Source: Eubacterium sp. (GTDB taxonomy: Bacteria > Bacillota > Clostridia > Peptostreptococcales > Anaerovoracaceae). From it: DNA of 10,368 nucleotides. The stretch lies in NCBI GenBank assembly GCA_017419895.1, contig JAFOKI010000075.1, positions 1 through 10,368 on the forward strand. The letters are read 5' to 3'. The notes below the pieces were generated by a model. The model worked only from the letters and a program-made list of their open reading frames with translations, did no database searches and was not told the DNA's origin. A program made the position numbers and the translations under genes. Positions 1 through 6,802 of the stretch are shown here, in pieces (position 1 is the first letter of the stretch; every line of letters begins with the position of its first letter).

Positions 1-26
1 AGCATCTGAACAGCCTTGCCGGCCAT
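1..26 (-). other. possible 5' end of a gene continuing off the left edge
   Basis: Downstream of the promoter at 70-98, minus-strand ATGs occur at 30 (MNGRQGCSDA) and 26 (MAGKAVQM); both stay open to the edge. Neither has a clear ribosome site. With only eight to ten codons visible nothing can be said about function, and the true start may even lie outside the window. Confidence 0.2.
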
Positions 27-69
27 TCATTTTTTTGAGCGGATCACACAAACATAATGTATAGGATTT

Positions 70-98
70 AATATAACACAACAAAGTTTCTATATCAA
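70..98 (-). promoter_or_regulatory. strong sigma-A promoter reading out of the left edge
   Basis: On the minus strand -35 TTGATA (93-98) and -10 TATATT (70-75) each match the consensus at 5 of 6 positions, with a 17-bp spacer and an extended TGn element directly before the -10. Transcription would start near position 63 and proceed off the left edge. This is the best promoter match in the window and implies a separate minus-strand gene just beyond position 1. AT-rich DNA raises the chance-match risk, but the combined elements are good. Confidence 0.6.
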
Positions 99-127
99 GC
101 ACAAAAAAACAAATAATACTTTATTTA

Positions 128-148
128 TTTTGTTTATTTCAAACAAAA
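128..148. repeat. AT-rich inverted repeat upstream of the left-edge promoter
   Basis: TTTTGTTT (128-135) and AAACAAAA (141-148) form perfect 8-bp arms around 5 nt. It lies 30 bp upstream of the -35 element at 93-98, where an operator or UP-like element could sit, but the low complexity of the DNA makes a chance origin quite possible. Confidence 0.3.
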
Positions 149-290
149 ATCAACCATGAGAACAAAACTACTCTATCCGAAAGCGTTTTTTGCGGCACCC
201 TGACCGTGTTAATGATCATATCAAAAGAGACTTCCCAACACTTATTGTTTGGCAGCCCCCTTAATGCAATGTCAGTCTATTCTTAACACA

Positions 291-317
291 AAACCCCGGC
301 CATGACGACCGGGGTTT
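291..317 (-). terminator. intrinsic terminator of nrdD
   Basis: A perfect 9-bp inverted repeat (AAACCCCGG at 291-299 and CCGGGGTTT at 309-317) encloses a 9-nt loop. Read on the minus strand the stem ends in TTTTGTGTT, a reasonable U-tract. It lies 36 bp after the nrdD stop codon. The plus-strand side (TTTGTT) has a weaker tract, so it may be partly bidirectional, but its main use is to end the nrdD transcript. Confidence 0.85.
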
Positions 318-352
318 GTTATGCTTTAGGAAACACTTATCCAGGTTGATTT

Positions 353-2542
353 TTACAGGTGAAGTACCCTGTCTTTGATCTCCTGAGTCCTTCCCTGGTT
401 CCACCACTGAGTTCCGATGTAACCGCATGTACGGCGTGCAACGGACATCTTGCGCTGGTCGCGGTTTCCGCAGTTCGGGCATTCCCATACCAGTTTGCCG
501 TTTTCATCTTCTTTGATCACGATCTCACCATCATATCCGCAGACCGAGCAGTAATCGCTCTTGGTGTTGAGCTCAGCGTACATGATGTTGTCATAGATGT
601 ATCTCATGAGTGTGAGAACAGCCGGGATGTTATTCTGCATGTCGGGAACTTCAACATAGCTGATCGCTCCGCCCGGTGAGAGTTTCTGGAAATCAGACTC
701 AAATCTGAGTTTCTCAAAAGCGTCGATTTCTTCCGTGACGTGTACGTGATAGCTGTTTGTGATGTAGTTTTTGTCTGTTACGTGCGGAATGATACCAAAA
801 CGTCTCTGCAGGCATTTCGCGAATCTGTATGTCGTGGATTCCATCGGTGTTCCGTATACGGAATAACTGATGTTTTCAGCCTTCTTCCACTTGGCGCACG
901 CATCGTTCAAAGCCTGCATTACTGCAAGCGCAAACCTGCGGCCTTCCGGCGTAGTGTGGCTTTCGCCAAGCATTCTCCAGCACATTTCGGAGAGTCCCGC
1001 GTATCCGAGTGAGATTGTAGAATAACCGCCGAACAGGAGCTTATCGATAGTTTCACCTTTCTCGAGCCTTGCGAGAGCACCGTTCTGCCAAAGGATCGGA
1101 GCTACGTCGGAAACTGTTCCGAGGAGTCTCTCGTGACGGCATCTCAGGGCTTTGTGACAAAGCTCAAGTCTCTCATCGAGTATCTTCCAGAATCTGTCCA
1201 TGTCGCCTTCCGACGAGCACGCAACGTCGACGAGGTTGATCGTGACTACGCCCTGGTTGAAGCGTCCGTAGAATCTGTGAGATCCATCCGGATTAAGCTG
1301 GTTATCCTCAACAGTCAGGAACGAACGGCAGCCCATGCATGTGTAGACTTCGCCTTTCTTGAGCTGTTTCTGGACCTTCGCCGAGATGTAGTCCGGAACC
1401 ATTCTCTTAGCTGTGCACTTCGCGGCGAGCTCAGTAAGATAGAAGTACTTGGAGTCGTCATAGATGTTGTCTTCATCGAGTACGTAGATGAGTTTCGGGA
1501 ATGCCGGTGTTACCCAGACACCCTTCTCGTTCTTGACGCCTTGGATGCGCTGATTCAGCACTTCCTCGATGCAGATAGCAAGGTCATCTCTTGTACGACC
1601 CTCCGGTACCTCATCGAGATACATGAACATCGTGACGAACGGAGCCTGTCCATTACAGGTCATGAGCGTGATCAGCTGATACTGGATCGTCTGGATTCCG
1701 CTCTTGATCTCGGATCTGAGTCTGGACTCTGTGATCTTGTCGATCTTGGCATCGTCCATATCGTCTCCGCAAGCCATTCTCTCTTCGATGACCGTTGCCT
1801 TGATTTTTTGTCTCGAGATGTCGACAAACGGCGCGAGGTGCGCCAGGCTGAACGACTGGCCGCCGTACTGGTTGGAAGCGACCTGCGCGATGATCTGTGT
1901 AGTGATATTGCATGCTGTGTAGAAACTGTGCGGTTTCTCGATCATCGTTTCGCTGATGACCGTTCCGTTCTGCAGCATGTCCTCAAGGTTGATGAGGTCG
2001 CAGTTGTGCTCTCTCTGTGCGTAATAGTCCATATCATGGAAATGGATAATTCCGTCATCGTGAGCGCGTACTATATCTTCCGGAAGAAGTATTCTCTTGG
2101 TGATGTCCTTACTGACCTCACCTGCCATATAGTCTCTCTGTGTGGAGTTGATCGTCGGGTTCTTGTTCGAGTTCTCCTGTTTGGCTTCCTCATTTGCCTG
2201 GTCAATGAGAGCGAGGATGCCGTTGTCCGTCGTGTTCGACTTACGGGCAAGCGAACGCTTATATCTGTAACGGACATATTTCTGAGCTACTTCGTAACCG
2301 CGCATCTCCATGATGCCGGTTTCCACCATATCCTGGATTTCTTCTACGCTGACTGCTCTTGACAGACTGCGGATCTGGTCAGCAACGTTGTCTGCGATCG
2401 CTTCGATCTGATAGTCGTTCATCTGGTGGATATTGTCGACTTCCTTATTGGCTGCCTCGATCGCGTTGATGATTTTTCTGATGTCGAATGTCACTTCCTG
2501 ACCATTTCTCTTTATGACATTCGCTCTGACTTCAATTCCCAT
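353..2542 (-). CDS. nrdD: anaerobic (class III) ribonucleoside-triphosphate reductase NrdD
   Basis: Glycyl-radical enzyme that reduces ribonucleoside triphosphates to dNTPs in the absence of oxygen; cytoplasmic. The 729-residue product is full length (E. coli NrdD is 712). Visible parts: an N-terminal ATP-cone (about residues 5-95, beginning VIKRNGQEV) for allosteric control of activity by ATP/dATP; Cys181 in HNCDLINLED and Cys296 in LMTCNGQ, whose 115-residue spacing equals that of E. coli Cys175/Cys290; a C-terminal zinc site made of CxxC at 665/668 and CxxC at 688/691; and the glycyl-radical motif RRTCGYIG with the radical expected on Gly707. The ATG is preceded by a near-ideal GGAGGAG. 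The gene has its own promoter with NrdR boxes upstream and a terminator 36 bp downstream, so it appears monocistronic. The activating radical-SAM partner NrdG is not adjacent and must be encoded elsewhere. Identification is firm. Confidence 0.98.
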   Translation of the reverse strand: MGIEVRANVIKRNGQEVTFDIRKIINAIEAANKEVDNIHQMNDYQIEAIADNVADQIRSLSRAVSVEEIQDMVETGIMEMRGYEVAQKYVRYRYKRSLARKSNTTDNGILALIDQANEEAKQENSNKNPTINSTQRDYMAGEVSKDITKRILLPEDIVRAHDDGIIHFHDMDYYAQREHNCDLINLEDMLQNGTVISETMIEKPHSFYTACNITTQIIAQVASNQYGGQSFSLAHLAPFVDISRQKIKATVIEERMACGDDMDDAKIDKITESRLRSEIKSGIQTIQYQLITLMTCNGQAPFVTMFMYLDEVPEGRTRDDLAICIEEVLNQRIQGVKNEKGVWVTPAFPKLIYVLDEDNIYDDSKYFYLTELAAKCTAKRMVPDYISAKVQKQLKKGEVYTCMGCRSFLTVEDNQLNPDGSHRFYGRFNQGVVTINLVDVACSSEGDMDRFWKILDERLELCHKALRCRHERLLGTVSDVAPILWQNGALARLEKGETIDKLLFGGYSTISLGYAGLSEMCWRMLGESHTTPEGRRFALAVMQALNDACAKWKKAENISYSVYGTPMESTTYRFAKCLQRRFGIIPHVTDKNYITNSYHVHVTEEIDAFEKLRFESDFQKLSPGGAISYVEVPDMQNNIPAVLTLMRYIYDNIMYAELNTKSDYCSVCGYDGEIVIKEDENGKLVWECPNCGNRDQRKMSVARRTCGYIGTQWWNQGRTQEIKDRVLHL

Positions 2543-2546
2543 TTTG

Positions 2547-2553
2547 CTCCTCC
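2547..2553 (-). promoter_or_regulatory. ribosome binding site of nrdD
   Basis: On the minus strand GGAGGAG lies 4 nt before the ATG at 2542. This is close to perfect complementarity to the anti-Shine-Dalgarno sequence and fixes the nrdD start; the first residues MGIEVRANVIKRNGQ run straight into the ATP-cone. Confidence 0.85.
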
Positions 2554-2600
2554 GGATTTACTATAATTCCCGTATCAGATTTTTATGTAAATGAAATAAT

Positions 2601-2616
2601 GCACTATATCTTGTGG
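2601..2616 (-). promoter_or_regulatory. NrdR box 1 (proximal) upstream of nrdD
   Basis: The 16-mer GCACTATATCTTGTGG (plus strand) matches the known NrdR box ACACWATATVTWGTGT at 14 of 16 positions, failing only at the two outermost bases. It lies just downstream of the -10 element, about at the expected transcription start. NrdR is the zinc-finger/ATP-cone repressor that senses dATP and controls ribonucleotide reductase genes across bacteria. The repressor gene itself is not in the window. Confidence 0.8.
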
Positions 2617-2624
2617 CAAGATTT

Positions 2625-2653
2625 ATAGTACACCACTAAATATGTTTCGTAAA
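2625..2653 (-). promoter_or_regulatory. sigma-A-type promoter of nrdD
   Basis: On the minus strand a -35 element TTTACG (2648-2653) and a -10 element TACTAT (2625-2630) are separated by exactly 17 bp. Each matches the consensus at 4 of 6 positions. Transcription would start near 2618, giving an untranslated leader of about 75 nt before nrdD. The two NrdR-like boxes overlap this promoter, one filling the spacer and one covering the expected start point, which is the geometry of a repressed promoter. The prediction rests on sequence match only. Confidence 0.6.
2633..2648 (-). promoter_or_regulatory. NrdR box 2 (distal) upstream of nrdD
   Basis: The 16-mer at 2633-2648 (plus strand CCACTAAATATGTTTC) is a degenerate NrdR box, about 10 of 16 matches, with one well-conserved half-site (minus strand ATATTTAGTG). 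It starts exactly 32 bp from box 1, leaving a 16-bp gap. Paired NrdR boxes are characteristically 15-16 bp apart, so the spacing is the stronger evidence. It sits between the -35 and -10 elements. Confidence 0.65.
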
Positions 2654-2684
2654 GACCCTTTTTTTCGTTTTCAAAAAGTATACA

Positions 2685-2707
2685 ATCCCGGAACAAAGTC
2701 CCGGGAT
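2685..2707 (-). terminator. probable terminator after polC
   Basis: A 7-bp GC-rich inverted repeat (ATCCCGG at 2685-2691, CCGGGAT at 2701-2707), extendable by one G-U pair, encloses 9 nt. On the minus strand it is followed, after a few bases, by TATACTTTTTG. The imperfect, slightly delayed U-tract makes it weaker than the nrdD terminator. It lies about 125 nt beyond the polC stop and just upstream of the nrdD promoter, exactly where the long operon should end. No gene is visible between 2708 and 2832. Confidence 0.55.
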
Positions 2708-2832
2708 AGCATTTCTGATCTTGTATCCATATAGTCACAAAGCCTTATTTTGCCGATTTTTCAATCATTACGGCAGGGCTTGTCCCGCAAAACTTTGTTG
2801 GACAAAAGACACATTTTGATGTTTAAAAATTT

Positions 2833-5800
2833 TTAAAATGTCCAGGCGATCTGTGATGTCTCCGGGAGATCGCCAAACACACCGCGCGAACGCAGGGTGC
2901 TTATGACGCTCTTACCAACACCTGCCCTTATCTGGCAGTCCTCGATCGTTTCAAACGGCTTTTCCTTCCATGCATCCGCGATAGCTTTTGCGGCCGACTG
3001 CCCTACCCCCGAGTACGCGGCGAGCGGCAGAAGAACATTCCCGTCGTGCACGGTAAAGCGCGTCGCGTCCGACAGGTCGAACCTTGCATGCTCGAATTTA
3101 AAACCTCTGGCGTACATCTCGAACGCAACTTCCAGGACGATGAGTTCTTTCTTCTCCTTATCGGTCATGTCGTTGCCCTTCGCGTTCAGGAAGTCCATGC
3201 GTTCTTTCAGCAGGAATGAACCGCCCATGATCTCATCGGCAGCGAAATCTGTGAGCACGCTCGTAAAGTACGCGGCGTAGAACTCAACCGGATAATAGAC
3301 TTTGTAGTAAGCCATGCGGAAGCTCATCATTACGTACGCGACTGCATGGGCGCGCGGGAACATGTACTTGATCTTGCCGCAGGAATCGATATACCAGTCG
3401 GGAATGTTGTGTTCCTTCATGATTGCGATGTCTTCCTCGGTCAGGATCCTGTCCTTCTTTCGGACGTTCTCCATTATGCGGAAAGAAGCCTCGTTCTCGA
3501 TGCCTTTAAGGATACAGAAGTTCATAATGTCGTCACGCGTCGAAATCACCTCGCGCATAGTCGCGACTCCGCTTCTTATGTAGTCCTGCGCATTGTTCAG
3601 CCATACGTCGGTTCCGTGCGAGAAACCGGACATCCTTATGAGGTCCTCAAACCTTGACGGTTTTACGTCGTCAAGCATTCCCCTTACAAAGGGTGTGCCG
3701 AACTCGGGTATCGCATACGATCCGTGAGTGAACGGATAATCCGGGTCTTTTATGTCGAGCGCCTCAATACCGTTGAATATGCTGAGCACCTTCTGGTCTG
3801 TTAAGTCTATCGTCAGCGGGTTGACGCCCGTCATATCCTGAAGCTGCCTGATCATTGACGGAACGTTGTGCCCGAGTATGTCGAGTTTGAGCAGGTTCTT
3901 GTCTATCTTATGGTAATCGAAATGTGTCGTGATGATATCTGTCTTGGTATCGTTAGCCGGGTGCTGGATCGGACAGAACTCATATATCTCGTGATCTCTC
4001 GGTACGACAATAATGCCGCCGGGATGCTGACCTGTAGTTCTCCTCACACCGGTGCAGCCTTTAGTGAGGCGGTCTATCTCGTATGGGTTCATCGCACGGC
4101 CGGTGTCTTCGAAATAGTGCCAGACATAGCCCCTCGCTGTCTTTTCTTCGACCGTGCCTACAGTCCCGGCTTTGAACACATTCTCCTCACCGAAAATGAC
4201 TCCGACATATTTATGTGCGCGAGCCTGATAGTCTCCCGCGAAATTGAGGTCGATATCAGGTTCTTTATTGCCTTTGAAACCGAGGAATGTGGCGAATGGG
4301 ATCGTGAATCCGTCGCGTTTCATCGGAGTGCCGCAGTCCGGGCAGTCCATCGGAGGCATGTCGACTCCACAGTCGTATTTCTGCATGTCGCCCCAGATGA
4401 CCTTCTTGCATTTCGGGCAAACATAGTGCGGGTCGAGCGGATTCACCTCCGTGATGCCAGCCATCGTAGCCGCAAACGAAGACCCTACGGAACCACGCGA
4501 ACCGACGAGGTATCCGTCCTCGAGCGACTTGTTTACAAGAAGCTGAGCCGCAACATACATTACGGCATACCCGTTGCCTATTATCGAATCCAGCTCTTTT
4601 TTGAGACGTTCCTCGATCTCCGGCGGAAGCGGATCACCGTAAATACTGTGGGCTTTATCGTAGCAGGTCTTGCGGAGCGTCTCCTCGGAACCTTCGATCT
4701 TGGGCGGGCATCTGTCGTCCGGCACGGGCTTGATCTCGCCCGATATCATGTCGGCGATCAGGTTGGTGTTGTCAATAACAACACGTTTTGCGTCCTCTTC
4801 CCCGAGATAAGAGAATTCCTCCATCATCTCGTCTGTTGTCCTGAGATAAAGACCGTCTCCGTCCTCGGCGTCTTTGAATCCCCTGCCTGCCTGAAGTACA
4901 GTTCTATAAATCGCTGATTCCGGCTCGTCGTAATGCGCGTCCGTAGTAGCAACGACAGGTTTCCTGAGTTCATCGGCGATCCTGACGATGCGTCTGTTGT
5001 TATCTTTCAGCTGTTCTATATCAGTATAAATGCCTTTTTTGAGTAAAAATTTATTGTTAACCAAGGGCTGTATCTCAAGATAATCATAGAATGACGCTAT
5101 ATCTTTTACTGTTTCATCGTCATATCCATGCTCTATTGCCTGATAAACTTCTCCCATTTCGCACGCCGAACCGATGATTATTCCCTCTCTGTGAGCCTCA
5201 ATCAAAGAACGTGGCATCCTGGGACGCTTATAGAAGTAATCCAGGTGCGATCTGGACACGAGCTTGTAGATATTCTTGAGACCAACCTGCGTTGCGGCAA
5301 GAAGGATTATATGGTAAGACTGGGGCGACTTGTAATCTATCGACCCGTCTTCTCTCGTATGTCCCCTGTCATCTATATAGTAGCCCTCCACACCGTAGAT
5401 GATCTTGATGCTCTTGCCCTTTTTAGCGAGCTTATCCGCAGCGCTTGCCGCATCCGGGAAACTCTGCACGACTCCATGGTCGGTTATTGCTACTGCCGGC
5501 TGACCCCAGCCGCAGGCAGTATTGACTACCACAGCAGGTTCATTGAGTCCGTCCATCTCGCTCATCTTGGTATGGCAATGGAGCTCGACTCTTTTGCCGA
5601 GAGTGCATTTGTCCTCACGCTTCGGAGCTTCAAGCTTCTCGAGTGACTTGATCTTGACTACCACAGCCTTCTTGTAATTGTTGAATTCGGCTTCACCTGC
5701 TGCGCGGATATAATCGCCTTTATCGAATTTACTGCTGATGGCTTTCCAGACGTCTGCGTCTTTTCTGTAGAATATGAGGCAGGTCGTGGACTTCTTGTCG

Positions 5801-6738
5801 GTGATGATAATATCTACGGCTGTAGTACCGGTCCGGAGAACCTCCGACTCTTTTCCGATAACAAAGCCTTCCACCACTACCTTCCCGCTGTCTGCGCTGA
5901 GTGTATTCAGCGGCACGGGTTTTCCGCCGATCCTGCGGCCCATGATACGCTCGGTCTTCTTCTCATCCTTACCGGGATCTGCAGCCGTTTTTTTCTTTCG
6001 GCTGTTTGCAGCGCCTGAGGCAGATGCGGCTGGCGTTACGGAATCTACAGCCTGACCGGCTTCTGGGGCAGCATCATAAGCTTTGTCATCAAAACCCGAC
6101 GGTACAGCATACGCAATGTCTTCCGGCATATACATCGACGGATCGTATTCGGGTATAGGAATATTGCTGTAATCCGGCTCTTCTTCATCATGCTCCGAAT
6201 CACAGAAGACCTCAGCGCTCTCGATGTTCTGCGCAGTCTGTTCATATGTTTCGTCATGATTCACGAATGTGACACCGTAATCAAGTCCGAGGTCGCTCCT
6301 TAGAGCCTCAGAAATGCGTCTGGCAGTTGTTTTGTTGAGTTTCTCCGTGAACATGTGACCGATAGAATTCACCGTGATGACATTGTGATTATCGTCTACA
6401 TCTATCGTTCCACCATAGATAACACCCGAGATCCCGGGGTCATCGAGCACCAACATCCGTCTCACGTAAAACATGGCCGCATCGGAGTCCGAAACAGCCA
6501 GATCTTTTTCGTATTCGTATTTTATGATTACATCCTTAATACCCGGGATATGTGCGGTCAGCGCGCGTTTCAGTTTCGCATCGTCCTGCGCGGGCACGAC
6601 AAAATTAAGCCGGATCGTTATAGATATCCTTCCCGTTCCCTCAAGCAGATACGCATCCGTTATTTCACATTCGTATTCACCGTGCTCGACCGATTCGAGT
6701 TCTTCCCAGCTGATATTGTTTTTCAGAAGATCATTCAT
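2833..6738 (-). CDS. polC: PolC-type DNA polymerase III alpha subunit lacking the inserted DnaQ-like exonuclease domain
   Basis: Replicative DNA polymerase of low-GC Gram-positive bacteria. Residues are counted from the preferred start (1301 aa; family norm about 1430-1470). Order: N-terminal domain (1-180); Ala/Pro/acid-rich linker (about 183-265); OB-fold (about 285-375); PHP domain (about 383-615) with metal ligands H387, H389, D396, H421, E451, H476, C526, D600, H602; polymerase core with GSRGSVGSS at 746, a five-Cys zinc module (CPKC 774-777, C790, CPDC 799-802), catalytic PDIDLNF (D828, D830), probable third Asp in HFDYHK (D941), and FPRAHAVAYVMM near 1127. The PHP domain continues across 457-475, where PolC normally carries an exonuclease of about 170 residues; no FDVETTG-like motif is present anywhere. 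The C-terminus reads QIAWTF, a divergent clamp-binding peptide. Start: GGAG lies 6 nt before the ATG at 6738. In-frame ATGs at 6759 and 6786 lack a ribosome site, and the one at 6786 lies in a hairpin loop. Last gene of the cdsA-dxr-rseP-ispG-polC cluster. Confidence 0.96.
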   Translation of the reverse strand: MNDLLKNNISWEELESVEHGEYECEITDAYLLEGTGRISITIRLNFVVPAQDDAKLKRALTAHIPGIKDVIIKYEYEKDLAVSDSDAAMFYVRRMLVLDDPGISGVIYGGTIDVDDNHNVITVNSIGHMFTEKLNKTTARRISEALRSDLGLDYGVTFVNHDETYEQTAQNIESAEVFCDSEHDEEEPDYSNIPIPEYDPSMYMPEDIAYAVPSGFDDKAYDAAPEAGQAVDSVTPAASASGAANSRKKKTAADPGKDEKKTERIMGRRIGGKPVPLNTLSADSGKVVVEGFVIGKESEVLRTGTTAVDIIITDKKSTTCLIFYRKDADVWKAISSKFDKGDYIRAAGEAEFNNYKKAVVVKIKSLEKLEAPKREDKCTLGKRVELHCHTKMSEMDGLNEPAVVVNTACGWGQPAVAITDHGVVQSFPDAASAADKLAKKGKSIKIIYGVEGYYIDDRGHTREDGSIDYKSPQSYHIILLAATQVGLKNIYKLVSRSHLDYFYKRPRMPRSLIEAHREGIIIGSACEMGEVYQAIEHGYDDETVKDIASFYDYLEIQPLVNNKFLLKKGIYTDIEQLKDNNRRIVRIADELRKPVVATTDAHYDEPESAIYRTVLQAGRGFKDAEDGDGLYLRTTDEMMEEFSYLGEEDAKRVVIDNTNLIADMISGEIKPVPDDRCPPKIEGSEETLRKTCYDKAHSIYGDPLPPEIEERLKKELDSIIGNGYAVMYVAAQLLVNKSLEDGYLVGSRGSVGSSFAATMAGITEVNPLDPHYVCPKCKKVIWGDMQKYDCGVDMPPMDCPDCGTPMKRDGFTIPFATFLGFKGNKEPDIDLNFAGDYQARAHKYVGVIFGEENVFKAGTVGTVEEKTARGYVWHYFEDTGRAMNPYEIDRLTKGCTGVRRTTGQHPGGIIVVPRDHEIYEFCPIQHPANDTKTDIITTHFDYHKIDKNLLKLDILGHNVPSMIRQLQDMTGVNPLTIDLTDQKVLSIFNGIEALDIKDPDYPFTHGSYAIPEFGTPFVRGMLDDVKPSRFEDLIRMSGFSHGTDVWLNNAQDYIRSGVATMREVISTRDDIMNFCILKGIENEASFRIMENVRKKDRILTEEDIAIMKEHNIPDWYIDSCGKIKYMFPRAHAVAYVMMSFRMAYYKVYYPVEFYAAYFTSVLTDFAADEIMGGSFLLKERMDFLNAKGNDMTDKEKKELIVLEVAFEMYARGFKFEHARFDLSDATRFTVHDGNVLLPLAAYSGVGQSAAKAIADAWKEKPFETIEDCQIRAGVGKSVISTLRSRGVFGDLPETSQIAWTF

Positions 6739-6744
6739 GTTTGT

Positions 6745-6751
6745 CTCCGCC
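6745..6751 (-). promoter_or_regulatory. ribosome binding site deciding the polC start
   Basis: On the minus strand GGCGGAG ends 6 nt before the ATG at 6738. The two upstream in-frame ATGs (6759, 6786) have no comparable purine-rich site, so 6738 is the preferred start. Using 6786 would add 16 residues (beginning MSRRRKSCSM), giving 1317 aa. Confidence 0.65.
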
Positions 6752-6773
6752 GTCCACATGCTGCAGCTTTTCC

Positions 6774-6798
6774 GCCGCCGGCTCATGTGTCCGGCAGC
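6774..6798 (-). other. intercistronic stem-loop between ispG and polC
   Basis: On the minus strand GCTGCCGG (6791-6798) can pair with CCGGCGGC (6774-6781) to form an 8-bp stem with one G-U pair and a 9-nt loop. No U-tract follows, so it is not a standard terminator. It begins 4 bp after the ispG stop and lies 35 nt before the polC start. It could be a processing or 3'-end-stabilising element of the operon mRNA. The structure is seen; the role is inferred. Confidence 0.45.
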
Positions 6799-6802
6799 GC
6801 CA

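Larger units (their letters stand above)
1..290. other. AT-rich intergenic region without a recognisable complete gene
   Basis: This stretch is clearly more AT-rich than the flanking coding DNA, especially 50-180. Besides the promoter (70-98), the inverted repeat (128-148) and a possible gene start at the very edge, I see no tRNA, no riboswitch-like structure, no insertion-sequence end and no credible protein gene. The part from about 150 to 289 is unexplained; a 26-codon minus-strand frame (139-219) is present but has no support. Confidence 0.5.

Noticed and set aside
35..48. Sequence resembling part of the lac operator (GAGCGGAT)
   Set aside because: The match covers only about eight bases and the palindrome is not preserved, so it is neither a real operator nor vector contamination.
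139..219. 26-codon minus-strand frame ending in a hydrophobic stretch
   Set aside because: Only a weak, over-distant GGGAAG precedes it, and no promoter is evident. Frames of this size are expected by chance in this AT-rich region.
261..488. 75-codon minus-strand frame overlapping the nrdD end and its terminator
   Set aside because: It runs through the terminator hairpin and overlaps the essential zinc/glycyl-radical coding region in another frame; no ribosome site or protein-like features.
1133..2362. 409-codon open frame on the plus strand, opposite nrdD
   Set aside because: It is in exact codon-for-codon antisense register with nrdD, where stops arise only if nrdD uses TTA, CTA or TCA codons, which it avoids. 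It resembles no known protein, and nrdD is unmistakable.
2766..2797. Possible second hairpin after polC (GCGGG/CCCTGC with a bulge)
   Set aside because: The stem is short and bulged and has no U-tract on the minus strand; the hairpin at 2685-2707 is a better terminator.
2822..2837. 16-bp AT palindrome TTTAAAAATTTTTAAA at the polC stop codon
   Set aside because: It is pure A/T, would make an unstable RNA hairpin, and overlaps the stop codon; likely a by-product of base composition.
3868..4917. 349-codon open frame on the plus strand, opposite polC
   Set aside because: Same antisense register effect as over nrdD. Other plus-strand frames at 3346-3657 and 5128-5646 share this phase. It is a shadow of polC codon usage.
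5317..5367. Frameshift or internal stop as the reason for the missing PolC exonuclease
   Set aside because: The reading frame is continuous and recognisable PHP sequence resumes at once on both sides, so a true domain absence is the simpler reading.
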